NCBI GenBank assembly: GCA_954871275.1
Contig: OX940988.1
Location: forward strand, 6,254,177-6,318,176
Direction: 5' to 3'
DNA: 64,000 nucleotides
Origin: Leptopterna dolabrata
Taxonomy: Eukaryota > Arthropoda > Insecta > Hemiptera > Miridae
Shown: positions 33,929 through 45,696 of the stretch, piece by piece
How the letters are laid out: every line of letters begins with the position of its first letter
How positions within the stretch are numbered: position 1 is the first letter of the stretch
The notes under the pieces: model-generated
The model's input: only the letters and a program-made list of their open reading frames with translations
Database searches by the model: none
Told to the model about the DNA's origin: nothing
Program-made: the position numbers and the translations under genes

Positions 33929-34142
33929 TGTGGTGATCGGCTGCTCCCTATAAACAATGTAATAGCGTCACTTGAGGTATAAGCCGCGTCTTGGTGGCTT
34001 CCCGGAGCGGGGTTCCCCTACCCCCCTCGGGTCTGTAATAAGGGGTATAAAAAGGCGATGTATTTAACCAATAAACAGTCAATCAAGTCACAACCCGACT
34101 CAAGTAGTCTCGTGTACTTATTGCTCCCGCTGGATCATCACA
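33929..34142 (+). repeat. 3' LTR
   Basis: It differs from the 5' LTR by one C/T change near the middle and a small cluster of changes about 15 bp before the end. Confidence 0.93.
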
Positions 34143-34522
34143 GGTACTAACCTACGGAGGATCTGCGATCTACATAATATGTATAGAGTAGTACTATATT
34201 ATATAGACGGGTTATCTATAAAGAAAGCTGTGATGTGTAACACAGAAGGGTATTCTGTACAAAATAATAAACCGTTGTGCAGGGGGGCCTTTTTATTTAT
34301 TTATTAGCAAATTATGTAAATCCAGAGCTGGACGATATTACATAGATACATTATTGAGTATCCATATAAAAGACACCTAACATAAACCATGGAATGAGGT
34401 ACCTACGCAGCACCATTCACATGGCATGGTTTTCACTTACCTATAGGTCTTATCTCAGTGCTCAATGCTCTTCCAATTTCGACATTGGCCGTATTTCCGA
34501 GCAGCAAGAGTTCGTTGTCATC

Positions 34523-35195
34523 TCATAAATGCTCCCAAATCACCGTGTGTTGTGGCTGGCAACGAAGGATAACATCAATAGACTGAAGGAAAAGGATGTT
34601 GACAACCCATTTAGTATGACGTGTGAAGAGTCATTTGGGGATACCCGAAAACGTAGAAGCGGACCGCGTTGCGAAACATTCTACAGAGAATGGAGAACTA
34701 GAAGTGCTGTATCGCAGTGCTGAAGACTTGAAGAGGAAAAACAAAATTGACTGAACTATGAAGAATGGACAAAAAGATAACTGAACTGCGAAAAAGATAA
34801 AGGCAAATTTTATACAGAAATGGTTCAATGAAGGTAACCTCGATTGCAAATTCATTAAGATAGTAAGCCGCCTCAGTTTCGATCACCATCGACTCCCAAG
34901 TTACCTCAACAAAATTCATGCAACCAGTGATCCATTGTGCACCTGGCCAGATACGGAAATATCAGATGACAAAGTATTCTTAAAGTGCACCCGATGCAAT
35001 AACTCCAGGGAAGATCTCATGAGTAGCATCGTTCAGGAAGGAGTCGAGCTCTCAACTAAAATAAGCATTATCATGAAGAATGAAAAAATGTATAAATATT
35101 CAGTGAAATTTGTCAGTGTTAACATTACAGAATTAGAGGGAAACGGAGATGTAAATTGTTCTACCTATAAATGTTTGTATGGAACTGGTGTATAA
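34523..35195 (+). pseudogene. LINE RNase H / C-terminal remnant
   Basis: From 34623 the translation reads 'VKSHLGIPENVEADRVAK', the last RNase H motif of R1/I/Jockey ORF2 proteins. The frame meets a TGA at about 34744. The C-terminal zinc-like region survives around 34930-35040 ('PLCTWPDTEISDDKVFLKCTRC' region) in other frames. Several stops and shifts make it non-functional. Confidence 0.7.
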
Positions 35196-35610
35196 TATGT
35201 CTGAGGTCAAATAAATTTCAAACAAAATCTCAATATTAAAACTATCCAATAAAAAGAACCTGTAATTGTGAATTCATCACAAACTAGTAATTCTTTCTCG
35301 TTGTCTTTTCTTATTAGGTGCACCATGAGGTACCCCGTATCCTAATGCTCAACAAAGATTTTTTTATTTCTATACCTCGTGCGAAGTCTCACAGATGGAA
35401 CTGGTGTATAATATGTCTGAGGTCAAATAAATTTCAAACAAAATCTCAATATTAAAACTATCCAATAAAAAGAACCTGTAATTGTGAATTCATCACAAAC
35501 TAGTAATTCTTTCTCGTTGTCTTTTCTTATTAGGTGCACCATGAGGTACCCCGTATCCTAATGCTCAACAAAGATTTTTTTATTTCTATACCTCGTGCGA
35601 AGTCTCACAG
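35179..35610. repeat. Exact 216-bp tandem duplication
   Basis: Units 35179-35394 and 35395-35610 appear identical base for base. Each ends CGTGCGAAGTCTCACAG and contains a splice-acceptor-like TTTCTTATTAG. This is either a recent duplication or an assembly error. Confidence 0.9.
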
Positions 35611-36119
35611 TATTCCACCTGGTACCTACTTACAACACGAAGGTCGAATATGACTGGAGAACTAAAAATTTCGTGGTAAATGGCCATTTTTATTCGCCAC
35701 ACTTCTTCAGAAAAGTATCAAGTAAACTGTTGGATCATTACACTGAGACCTACAACTATTACGTGGAGATGTTGTACTCTTGACAGGGGCGTCTGAAAAT
35801 GATTGAGACCGGGAAGGAGGTATTTGATTAATGGAATCATTTTATACGACGACAGGATTCATCCCGCTGTCTCGCTAACACCCACTCAAGATTTATCTTC
35901 CTTAGGTGCTTCGCTTCGGTGTCTATTACTTACTTAGAAGAAGTCAGAATTCTCATTTCGACCGTGGATATACAGTCCGCTGACCCGCAATAATACAGAA
36001 GCATAAAAAATGAAGTACTTCCCCCATAACACCCCCATATTCACAGAATCAAGAAATTCCGAAGGTGGAATGATCGATCCCACCATACACAACGTTTTCA
36101 GACTCCTAGTTGCACTATG
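35611..36119. other. Unassigned DNA
   Basis: A 62-codon frame (35595-35783) has no recognisable family. Nothing else supported. Confidence 0.4.
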
Positions 36120-36450
36120 TACAGGGTGACCAAAATTTAAGGCCTGCCAAAATCCCTTAAGAAGGGGGTTTTGAAAAAAGTTTCAAAAGGTAATCCCCCT
36201 CACCTTTTTGCGTATAATCTGAATATGACATTTGTGCGTACGTGCTCTTGGACATTAACTTTTTTTTTTTTAATGAGAACCTCAAATTTTTATTGCAGAT
36301 TCGGATTTGAGGTGAAATTTCACGGAAAAATTACCCTTCACTAAAATTTGGATTGCGAAAAAAGTGCACACATACAGGGAAAACGTGCAATACACGCAGA
36401 AAATCGAGTTTTGCGGGTGTAGTAAATCAACTACCAAGTGTGATGAATAA

Positions 36451-37017
36451 TGTGGTGGATTCCTCCCAGAACCACAACCTTTGTATACTGTAAACATAAG
36501 TTCTCGCCAAATAAACTCGCAGAAGTGGGGACGGAAGTCACAGGGGAGTCGAGGCACAACCTGGATCCCCACCATCCTCTACTAGCTAGAGGATGGAGGG
36601 AGACGGCTTCCAGGCCTATAAAAACTCGCCTTTCTAGCCATTCTACGCTCTCCTCTAGTCACTGACTACTCTCTCTCCTCCTTACCTCGTCTCTCTCCTA
36701 ACCCAAAAGAATCCGTGATTGGTGGTGGTACGCCCATAACCAACGGACACACTTCCTAAAAGATCTCGGGCATGGTGGTGGTCCGCCCATAACCAAACCG
36801 AGCACACATCCAAAAAGATCCTGGGAATGGTGGTGGTCCGCCCATAACCAAACCAGGCAACGCTCCTAAAAGAATCCGTGAATGGTGGAGGTACGCCCAT
36901 AACCAACGGACACCTCCAAAAAGATCCCGGGCATGGTGGTGGTCCGCCCATAACCAAACCGGGCACATCCTCCCTCACACCGCTCGTGATGAATGCGCCA
37001 ATTTCAAATTCATCACA
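36451..37017 (+). mobile_element. Solo LTR with TATA box and internal minisatellite
   Basis: It starts TGTGGTGGATTCC, ends AATTCATCACA, and is flanked by a perfect AATAA duplication (36446-36450, 37018-37022). TATAAAAA lies at 36617-36624, followed by a CT-rich tract (36650-36700) and a minisatellite. Its tips resemble those of the gypsy LTR at 30571 (TGTGGTG...ATCACA). No internal region remains, as expected after LTR-LTR recombination. Confidence 0.75.
36715..36965 (-). repeat. Minisatellite array C (5 units, ~50 bp)
   Basis: Five copies of GGTGGTGGTCCGCCCATAACC, with variants, lie in the 3' part of the solo LTR. The sequence is unlike arrays A and B but occupies the same place after TATA and CT tract. 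Confidence 0.88.
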
Positions 37018-37535
37018 AATAATTTTAATGTTTTTTTTTCTGGCTGAATAACGCGGTGATGTTGCTTTCTGATTTCGGGGAATCTAGTTAAAGGAGGTAG
37101 GTATTTTATTCCGAAACATAAAAGGCACCTATATCTTGGTGAGTTTTTGAGAAAAAATCAAAAAGGTTGCTCAAATGCATCATTGCTGCTTCAAAAAGCG
37201 TCAAAAAAGACAGGAAAAACAATTATCACACTTGGTAGTTTATTTACTACACCCAAAAAGACTCGATTATCTGCGTTTAGAGCACATTTTGCCTGTATGT
37301 GCGCACGGTTCTGCGCACCTCAAAATTCGAGTGACGGGTCATTTTTCCATGAAATAGTCATTTTTCCACGTAGAATTCGAATCTGGAATAAAAATTGGGA
37401 GCCTAAGCAAAACTGTCATATTCCGGTTCCACGCAAAAAAAAAAAAAAAAATTAAAGGAGTTACCATTTGAAACTTTTTTCAAAACCCCTCCTTGTGAGA
37501 TATTTCGGTGGGCCTTAAAATTTTGACACCCTGTA

Positions 37536-38050
37536 TATTATCAAATCAAATCAAATCAAAAAGCATTTATTGCGAAAAGGTCATTAGGCCCATAGAACAC
37601 AGATGATTTATAAAAAGCATATTTACAATAAGAATTAAACTTTTGAGTAACAAATGAGGAGAGAATCGTACAATAGTTACAGCCACACTGCGAGATAAGT
37701 TGGGGAAAACAGTACAAGAAAACTACAAGAAAATGTAGGAAAATATATTACGCTAATCTATTCAAGAATCTTGCCGGATATTCGCGTAGAAACAATGACT
37801 TGGTTTGAAATCGCGTGGGGACTCGCCACCAACCACACCCACATCAGACGATGAAGAACTTTTCCCCTCGGTGAAAACTCGACTACGAAGGATCAGCTGA
37901 CTTTCCCCATTGAACGCAAGACGTTGATAAAGAAGGAAAAGCCTTCGCTCCTCAGAAAAACTTCTTACAGTCGAATAAGTTCTGTGACAGAACGGACCAA
38001 GTTGAATTAGGCGATGATACATTTGTCTACCGTCCAACTCTCATTTCTAA
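37536..38050 (-). pseudogene. LINE 3' end, CR1/L2-like fragment
   Basis: Read on the minus strand, a 91-codon C-terminal frame (38037-37762) ends, and a short 3' UTR closes with AATAAATGC and four TTTGA units (37541-37560). A pentamer-repeat tail instead of poly(A) is typical of CR1/L2-type LINEs. The frame itself is not diagnostic. Confidence 0.5.
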
Positions 38051-40228
38051 CTTTAACTCTTGGCCATTCCCCTCCCCTACGTTCAGCCATCGCGTCGTAT
38101 TACGATTTTTCTGTTGAAGGCTGTCAAATTAGTTCCAGAATTCTCTCGAATGTTTTTCCAGATTTCATAAAAATAGGTAACAACACGTTACCCCTTTCTT
38201 TACTTCTTCAACTATAAAAACTACAGTCGCGATACCTGTTTGGAAGGTCGTTCGTTTTTCCTGGACCAGATAAACAGACAAAAAAATAACGCCTCTCCAG
38301 TCCAAGTAAGAGCCAACACCACTGTACGATTTATTGAAATGTTTCACCACTTCTCGAACCGAAAATTTTACATTCGATATTGCCTCAAAGTTTTCTATGA
38401 TAAGAATTTATTTCTGATTTATTTATTTATTTTCATTTCTCCTTTCCCTTTCATTTATATTACCCATTAAAGAAAGTACCAATGTTTCAGATAATAACTT
38501 AGATTATTTTCTGCAAATTCTACTTTCACGAATCTTTTAATTCTCTGAAATTCTGAAGGTAGAATTTTCTGAAAATTCTACCTTTCACGAATCCTTATCA
38601 TGGGTACCTTCTAGTTGATTTAAATTGAATTTTCCGTTTTTTTTTTCTCTCTTATTATTATACCTCATGTCAATAATTTTCGAAATCTGATCTCGGCAGT
38701 GGCTTTTGTATTTTGTAATTTTACTTCAATGGGGTGCCCGCCGTCCTTTGCTTCATGTAATATTCACTGCCTACTTAAATAAATAATTGTATTGCCAAAA
38801 ACACAACGCAATTTATTTATTTATTTTCTTTATTACGGGCTAACCCAGTTGCAAGATAACGCACACGAAGTGAGATGTTTTTAGCATGGTATGATATTGG
38901 GAAATCTGAAAAGAGGATACGACTCACCAAGCTTGAAGTTTAAAGAACTTGTGTCCCCTGGTTGAGTCTTGCGTACAGATACTATCGATATCTATGTAAT
39001 CATATCTTTATTTTCTTCTTTTCATCATACTCATTTTTAAATATCCACGCATTCGTACCCATACGAATCAGATAAGGCAACGTTAACGCTAATAAAACCC
39101 GATAAAAAGTTACTTATATGTTCCTTGAACTACATACGCGTCGAAAAAATCAGATAGGATAATTTATTATTATACCGAAGGACTGTAAGCATTCCGCATA
39201 TGCAATTCTGTGCGTTATCGCGGTAAGAAATTGTTTGATGTTGAAGTAGTTCTACTACCAGCTACTTGAGAAATGTGAGCACAATTAATTCCTGTCATGA
39301 ACACCTGCATATTAGATGATTCCAAAAGAAAAATGTTCATTAAATTAGCCACATTGAATTCAGAGTAAAGCCTACCAGGGTATATTCAGGGTTTAACAAG
39401 TAATATTTTAATTAGAAAGTTTTGTACAGTCTGCACAGGTCTTGAATGATTCGTGCTGGTGCTCCTCCAAACTGTCCCATACTTGAGTAGGAAAAAGTTG
39501 AGCCAAAGTAAATAGCGCGTAAATGATTTCTAGTTAGAAAATTTCAAACGTTTTAAATACACAAAACAGATTGCGGAGCTTACTCATCATACCTATATAT
39601 ATAGTCTTTGAGCAATTAATTGTCGTTCAAAATAATCCCCAAGTTTTGTGTTTGTATTTGATAAAGTATTGTATTTCAATCACACAGTTCGCCTGATGTA
39701 TGTCTGCTATGTATGCAGTGTTGAGATGATGTGTTTGTGTTCCACTGCCGCATGCGCATTTGTCAAAACGTACGACTCGACGTCGATGGGGTGGAGGTTG
39801 AATAAATAAGACCCGAACAGCACACTCCGTCGCCTCCGTAAACAAGACTGAAAATGTTTACTAATCACGACCATATCACGATTCCGGTGTTTAGCAGAGT
39901 GGAACATTTGTGGAGGTCCTGATGAGCTGTGAGATTTTCATCGTTCTTGGGTAAAGGCTGTGTGGAAAACGCCAAATACTGCGTGGACAGGTATTTCCAA
40001 ATCTCATCCAATCACAATCCATTAATAAAGAAGCAGATCGAGGGAAGGCGCACTAGAAGAGTATGTACCTACTCTATGAAGAGGAACACCATGATATGCT
40101 ACCATACGCGTACTGATTAACGCTTGCCATAATGAGTCGATTGGCCGTATGGATCACTTTTTCAAATATGTGGATAAATGATCTGAATGCTAGCTGATGC
40201 TCGCATCCCCATTTTTAGAAAAATATAG
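38051..40228. other. Unassigned AT-rich DNA
   Basis: No frame above 80 codons has a motif. An oligo TTTA stretch precedes TTTATTACGGGCTAACCC near 38800-38850, possibly a LINE 3' scrap. Nothing else supported. Confidence 0.45.
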
Positions 40229-40421
40229 AATAGTGACTTGTATAAAGCACTTCTTAAATTAAATTAAACTAAATTAAATATATTTTAGTTATACCTATTT
40301 TATTTTTATTTTTTAGTTAAATTTATTTTATTTTATTTAATCTATTTTAATTTTTCTAGTTTAATTACTGTTATATTTTAGTTTAATTCAATTTAAGAAG
40401 TGATCTATACAGGCCACTATT
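40229..40421. mobile_element. AT-rich MITE with ~45-bp inverted ends
   Basis: The left arm AATAGTGACTTGTATAAAGC continues through CACTTCTTAAATTAAATTA. The right arm is its complement with a few changes (TAATTCAATTTAAGAAGTG...CACTATT). The core is almost pure A/T. No coding content. Confidence 0.75.
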
Positions 40422-40597
40422 ATATATTTTTCGTAATCACCCATCTAATTTTAATATATTTAATTTAGTTGGATGAGTGATCACGCGGACAAGCGATCAG
40501 GGGTCAAACGCTGTTATCATAGCATATAACATAACTACCTACCACACGACCAAACTAGGCATACCTGTCTACTATTAAATTACTTGACTAAAACATT

Positions 40598-41444
40598 TTT
40601 TTTTTCTTTTATTATTGGCATTGTTTATTCAACATTGAGCCATACATCCATCATTCATATTTACAGTTTACATAGTACTTAAATTTAACATAATAAATTA
40701 ATAAATAAATACATTGTCTTTTATTACAAAATTGATTACATCACAATATTATTTGAATTTATAAATGAATAAATCGCTTGCCAGACTTGTATCTTCGCTG
40801 CAGCCAACAGAGTTGCATAGCTGAATGGGGTGGTCACTAACGGGTGAACATGGCGGAACATCGTTTCCCTGCTCAACGCATAAAGCGGGCACACCATAAT
40901 GGTATGCTCCGCATCACCATAGGGCCCCCCACAGGCGCAGACAGGGTTATCTTTTTTTCCAATCTTGTATAGATACGCGGGACATATTACGTGGTTCGCT
41001 CTCAGACGGCATAAGATTCGGATAAACCGTTTCTCCTTGTTAATAGCTTTGAACCAGGGTATCATACGAACTCGCGGATTAATGTCCTTGAAAAATCGAC
41101 CACTGATCCCTTTTTCAAAAGCGGACTGCCACTCACGTAGCTTTTGAACTTTGGAGATAGCGTAAAATTCTTCTTTGGGCAGCCTTGTTTCCAAAAAGGT
41201 TCCGTTATTAGCAGCGTTTTTAGCCGCCATGTCTACCCTTTCATTGTGGATTAGACCAACATGGGACCGAACCCAAACAAAATCCACCCTTACTCCGCCG
41301 GCGTTGCAACGATTAACAAGCCTGACTACTTCTAAAATTAAACTGTTTTTATACTTGACAAGATAAGGTGATGCTAATTTGCGTAAAGAGCTTAGAGAAT
41401 CTGAGCAGATAACGACATTTGGGTGTGGTGATTGGTTGTGGTGG
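40598..41444 (-). mobile_element. 5'-truncated LINE insertion with 14-bp target duplication
   Basis: A perfect duplication TTGACTAAAACATT lies at 40584-40597 and 41445-41458. Inside, on the minus strand, are a C-terminal ORF2 piece, a 3' UTR and an A-rich tail (T-run 40598-40605). This is a textbook target-primed insertion truncated within the RNase H domain. Confidence 0.93.
40736..41444 (-). pseudogene. LINE ORF2 C-terminal part: RNase H end and zinc motif
   Basis: The frame is open to a stop at 40736-40738. It begins inside RNase H ('VVICSDSLSSLRKL'), continues with 'VDFVWVRSHVGLIHNERVDMAA' and then a C-terminal domain with 'CACGGPYGDAEHTIMVCPLY', the CX(1)C...H...C cluster of R1/Jockey/I-type ORF2 proteins. 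The apparent start methionine at 41461 and the next few codons are target DNA, not element. The reverse transcriptase and most of RNase H are missing, so it is inert. Confidence 0.88.
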
Positions 41445-41458
41445 TTGACTAAAACATT

Positions 41459-42136
41459 CAATTACAATAACACACACTCCTCAAAGCATCAACTTGTGAC
41501 TGAAGCATCGACATAATATGTTTATGGAATATAATTAACAAACCTATAATCTATTGTCCATAGAACCTTGTCTATACGCACAAAAGAAGAACATGGATGT
41601 TAGTTGGTCCAATGCAGTATGTACCTACATGTAGGTATCGTATTATGTACATGTATACCCTACTTAATGTCATTTCCTCGGCCTCTGCACAATTATTTCC
41701 GTTGTGGTGGGCAAATTGGCCTTCGAAATGCCATAAACTTATCCGGCTCAACTCTGAAAACAACCCAATAACTGCGAACACGATACCTCATCAACGTGAA
41801 AGCCCAAGGCGGAAGGAACTCAAAATTTTCGTGGACACAATGCCTTCAGCAGTTTAGATCCCTCAGTAGGAGTTCCTTCATTAAATTAGTGTTTCCATCC
41901 GTAACGAAAAGGGGTTCTTTGTTCCCATTAACCTGTCCTATCCTGTTTGAATAGGTTCCTCGAAGGCCGTTTCCGTTTAGAGCTTACTGTCACTGCGTTT
42001 GAAGCCCGCCGGTATATGAAATTTATACATTTTCCCTTTCTGCAACCCAACAATGGTCCTTGCATGAATGCAAGGCATTGAGGATGCCACGTGATTCTAT
42101 CCAACTGTATCTGCTGATACAGTTTAAATTTTATAT
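41459..42136. other. Unassigned DNA
   Basis: No recognisable gene. An 86-codon plus frame (41597-41857) lacks known motifs. Confidence 0.45.
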
Positions 42137-42434
42137 AAAAAACGCTGCAAATCCCTGCAAAACGGTTTATTATTTTGTACAGAATACCCTTCTGTTACAG
42201 ACCACAGCTCTCCGTATAGATAACCCTTTATATATGTACTATTCTATACATATTATGTAGAGCGCAGACCCTCCGTAGGTTAGTACCTAACCCCGTAATC
42301 GTTATTAGGTACCTACCAAATCACGAGTTAAATGTTGCTAAAATAATTCTGTCGATGACAAACAGTAACTAAAATGGCAAAAATAAACGCAAATAATGAA
42401 GTGATGAAGGGAAACTGTTGATGTGGAGTGAAAA
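42137..42434 (-). mobile_element. Family A fragment A9a
   Basis: The tip AAAAAACGCTGCAAATCCC and CGGTTTATTATTTTG are intact. The copy stops at GATGTGGAGTGAAAA, after which about 200 bp are unrelated. Confidence 0.7.
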
Positions 42435-42649
42435 TACACTGGAAATGGCGGATGAGGTTGGGACAGAAACGAAAGCCGGCGCCACAAAGCGAAATCCCAT
42501 GTGATTGGAAAGGCCTAGACCAATCATAATGAATTTATTGAAAAAACAAAAGAAAACGATTGATTGAACTATTGCGGACCATGCCAATACGCACCATTCC
42601 AATTAAGACAATTCGATTATAATCAAGGATGTTTTATCCAATATTGTCC

Positions 42650-42665
42650 GGGGGGGGGGGGGGGG
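42650..42665. repeat. Poly-G run
   Basis: Sixteen consecutive G lie between unrelated DNA and the next family A copy. Confidence 0.9.
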
Positions 42666-42666
42666 C

Positions 42667-43806
42667 TTCAATTGTTTACCGGTATGTAATAATTTACCGT
42701 TGTGTAATAATTTACCGTTGCATAATAATTTGCCGTTGTGTAATAATTTACCATTGTTACAGATCACAGCTCTATGCATAGATAACCCGTCTATATAACA
42801 TGATATGTACTATTCTATACATATTATGTAGATCGCAGACCCTCCGTAGGTTAGTACCTAACCCCGTACTCGTTACTAGGTACCTACCTAAATCACGAGT
42901 TAAATGTTGCTAAAATAATTCTGCCGATGACAAACAGTATCTCTAACAAAAAGATACGCACATATAATGAAGTTGTGAAGAGAAATTGTTGATGAGGAGT
43001 GAAAAAAGTTGCAAACGTACCTACCAACAAACTCCAGCCCCTTCTACGTAGATGATATAATGAACCGTTGTGTAATAATTTACCGTTGAGTAATGTTTAC
43101 CATTGTGTAATAATAATACTTCAACGTTTGTTCAAGTTTCTTTACCTATCAACAAACTCCAAAAGAGCCATCATTCTTCAAATGAAATAATATCACAGAA
43201 CAACCAACTCGACTTCATACTCCGGCAATAATATATAATCGGGTGGCCCCTAGCAATGATTTTATCTCGGGCCAATTTCCGATTGTAACCGCGTCCCTGG
43301 TGATGAGATTTGGGCTAAATGTATACAATTTCATTCAAGCTGGCGTCGAAAATGCCTGTCGGTGCAAACTTCGGGTCCTTACTGTGAACGAACAGCTGGA
43401 CGTACGATGCTCCGGGTGGTCCATAAAACTCGCAAGTTCAAGAACTATTTAAAACCGTAAAAAAATTCACGTAAAAAAACGTATAGACGTTCTGAAAATT
43501 CCAACCCCTATTTTGAACCCCTTAGAGATGACAGAAAGTAACGTCAAGCTTCGAGGACCAACTAGACCCCGAACGGAACCTATAACCCGAATTTCATCAA
43601 TTTTGATTCATGGTAACTAAGAAAAGTGGTCCGTACGGCGTACGGCGGACATACAGGAATATTTTTATTGCATTATTTTTCGGATTCTACATACCTACCT
43701 TGAAACATAAACCATCAAATTTTGAGGGGGGGGGGGGTTAGATTTTTTTTTTTTTTTTTTCATGTTCGATTCCAATGGTTCATTATTGAAAATAATAAAC
43801 CAAAAT
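42667..43806 (-). mobile_element. Family A copy A9b
   Basis: Begins within the 18-bp units (ACCGTTGTGTAATAATTT, four copies), keeps the TACATATTATGTAGA region and conserved blocks, and ends with the hairpin TTGAAAATAATAAACCAAAAT. The CGCTGC tip is missing. Confidence 0.7.
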
Positions 43807-43950
43807 ACTGGGAACTTGCAGCTCTAACAGCTGATAGCTGATTATGCGACTTATCCAACTGTAGAGGATAGTACTGTAAGCCAGAATAAGAGTACCTCCA
43901 ATCACTTAGGAATACTCACCAGGTATGAAATAATTGTGACCACTTTGAAA

Positions 43951-44600
43951 AACAATTTGAGCAGGCAGTATAGCATCCGCACTTGAATTACATGAACGTA
44001 TAGAGTAGTTGGGTAGGTTCATTTTGATACGGAACCATCTGCGACCCAACCCGTGTGTACCCTCAAAATTTCAGCTCTCTACGACTATTTTTCGCGTAGT
44101 TAGAAGCGTTACAAGGAAATGATCAACATTTCATGTTTGCGCATGTGCAGACGGCAGTTACAGTACGATTCCAATGAAATTCACATGGAACTATCAAGTA
44201 CCTATATCTCCTGATCGACTCTCCGAGTTTGAACTCATTTGAACCATATTTAAGGTAGTTACGGGCCTTTCAAGTATTTCACGTCGCATGCGCAGACGAG
44301 AGTTGCAGTACTTTTTTAATGATTTTGGTATGGAACCATCTGTGACCCAACCCGCGCCTACCCTCCAAATTGCAGCCCATTTCGAACATTATTTCATGCA
44401 GTTATGTGCGCTACAAGGAATTGACCACAGACGGACGGACACACAGACGGACAGACAGGCAGACACGGAACCAAAAATGTTCCTTCATGTCTGAAACGTA
44501 AGATGCGAGTGGAAATTTTCATTTTGAAGAGAGGCCATACATTTTTTCGACTCCTGCACGAATACAAAGCTTCCCTAACTTCGGTAGTGAGGAAGCAAAA
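43951..44600 (+). mobile_element. Family C copy C2
   Basis: From GAGCAGGCAGTATAGCATCCGCACTTG to GGTAGTGAGGAAGCAAAAA. It carries the CGCATGYGC blocks and an expanded CAGACGGACGGACA tract near 44425-44465. Confidence 0.68.
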
Positions 44601-44934
44601 ATAATGGTTTCATGGACGCATCAGTACCCATAGTACTGCCGTACACAGTAGGCTGATAAATGTTAACAACTCACTGCTGTATCCACGACGATGAATAGAT
44701 GTATAAAAGTCATTACGAGTAGAAATCATTATTGGGTTTTAAAAAAACTTTCGCTAATACACGGCCAGGACCTAATTTTTTTGGAGATTATTGTAAAACA
44801 TTCAACTGCATCAATGAATTGTTTTACGATACTTGAAAACGATTGGTACCATTATCTGAATTTTGCCTGTCGGTTCGCACATGACTGCTAACCGAATCAA
44901 CCGAATTGTCCAATTTGAAAAATGCGATTCTGAC

Positions 44935-45467
44935 CGAAGAGTGGAAAATTGAGGTTCTAACGAAGTTTCAGCCTTAAATTTACGTTAAATTTTGGTTTAA
45001 AATCGTCGTTCTTCCACACACAGTTTGGGTCCACAATTCGAGAACACATATGGGTCCTGGTTGTGCTCCAAAGCTCGGCAGCTCGATCGGAATACACCCA
45101 GGGGTGTTATGGGAGAAAAATGGGTGTAAAAATAGGGGTTTTCGAGGTTTTCTTGAAATTTTAGTGAACAAGAGCTTGCGAGGTATCGTTTCCCACGTTT
45201 TTTAGGGCGAGAAGACCGAATGTGAAATTGATTTTGAATAAAGAGTGAAGAATTGAGGTTGTAACGAAGGTTCAGCTCCTGGAATTCATTTCTTACGAGT
45301 CAAAAACCTGGGAAATTGTCTGAAATCAGTTTTTGGGGGCCAAAATTGGTGGAAACCATCTAAAATAACTGTTTTAATTATCGCGCATGAAAAATAAATA
45401 GGAATATTTCAGTAGGTATGTCCGATAGAATAATAAACCAAAGTTAGAAGGGCTATGCAGCGTTTTT
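44935..45467 (+). mobile_element. Family A subfamily 2 fragment A13
   Basis: The right tip AGAATAATAAACCAAAG...GCAGCGTTTTT is intact and the left end truncated. It contains the uninterrupted site GGTGTTATGGGAGAAAAATGG at about 45112-45132, which is split in the copy at 46.4 kb. Confidence 0.65.
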
Positions 45468-45696
45468 AATTAAAAAAGTTACTTATAACCCATGCGATTT
45501 TGATTTTAAAACGTCCCGTCTTCACGCGCCACCCTGTATAACACGAAATTAGTGATGGGCTTCACCCATCCTTCAAGGCTTGAATCCCGAGCCCATCTTC
45601 AAGTTAAGTTCCACCCATTAGAAGGTATCGAAATGCATTATCACCCCTGCCAAATACCCGTATTGTCGACTTATTTTTCGTTATTTATTGTTACAG

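Larger units (their letters stand above)
30571..34142 (+). mobile_element. Non-autonomous Ty3/gypsy-type LTR retrotransposon
   Basis: Two LTRs (213 and 214 bp) with TG...CA ends and only a few differences bound a 3.1-kb interior. A perfect 5-bp target duplication GGTAC lies at 30566-30570 and 34143-34147. The interior is GC-rich compared with its surroundings. Gag carries stops and pol has lost most of its domains, so it would have needed proteins from another element. The near identity of the LTRs points to a recent insertion. Confidence 0.93.
29645..34283 (+). mobile_element. Family A copy A8, split by an LTR retrotransposon
   Basis: The hairpin end is at 29645 (CTTTATTATTTTCAATAATGAACC) and the far end at 34283 (AATAATAAACCGTTGTGCAGGG). 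Internal blocks match A1 in order. The LTR element at 30571-34142 interrupts it within 'GGGGTTAGGTACTAACCTACGG', duplicating GGTAC. Confidence 0.8.
36122..37533. mobile_element. TA-flanked inverted-repeat DNA element
   Basis: The termini CAGGGTGACCAAAATTT and TTTTGACACCCTG sit between TA dinucleotides (36120-36121, 37534-37535). The inverted arms run 36122-36444 and 37225-37533 with substitutions and indels. TA duplication and CAGGGTG-like ends suit Tc1/mariner-type or similar MITEs. No transposase is present. The middle is taken up by a solo LTR. Confidence 0.8.

Noticed and set aside
35530..35545. Splice acceptor TTTCTTATTAG in the 216-bp duplication as sign of a host exon
   Set aside because: No open coding stretch follows and the motif lies downstream of LINE debris.
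36682..36978. 98-codon minus-strand frame rich in Pro and Gly
   Set aside because: Translation of minisatellite C inside the solo LTR, not a protein.
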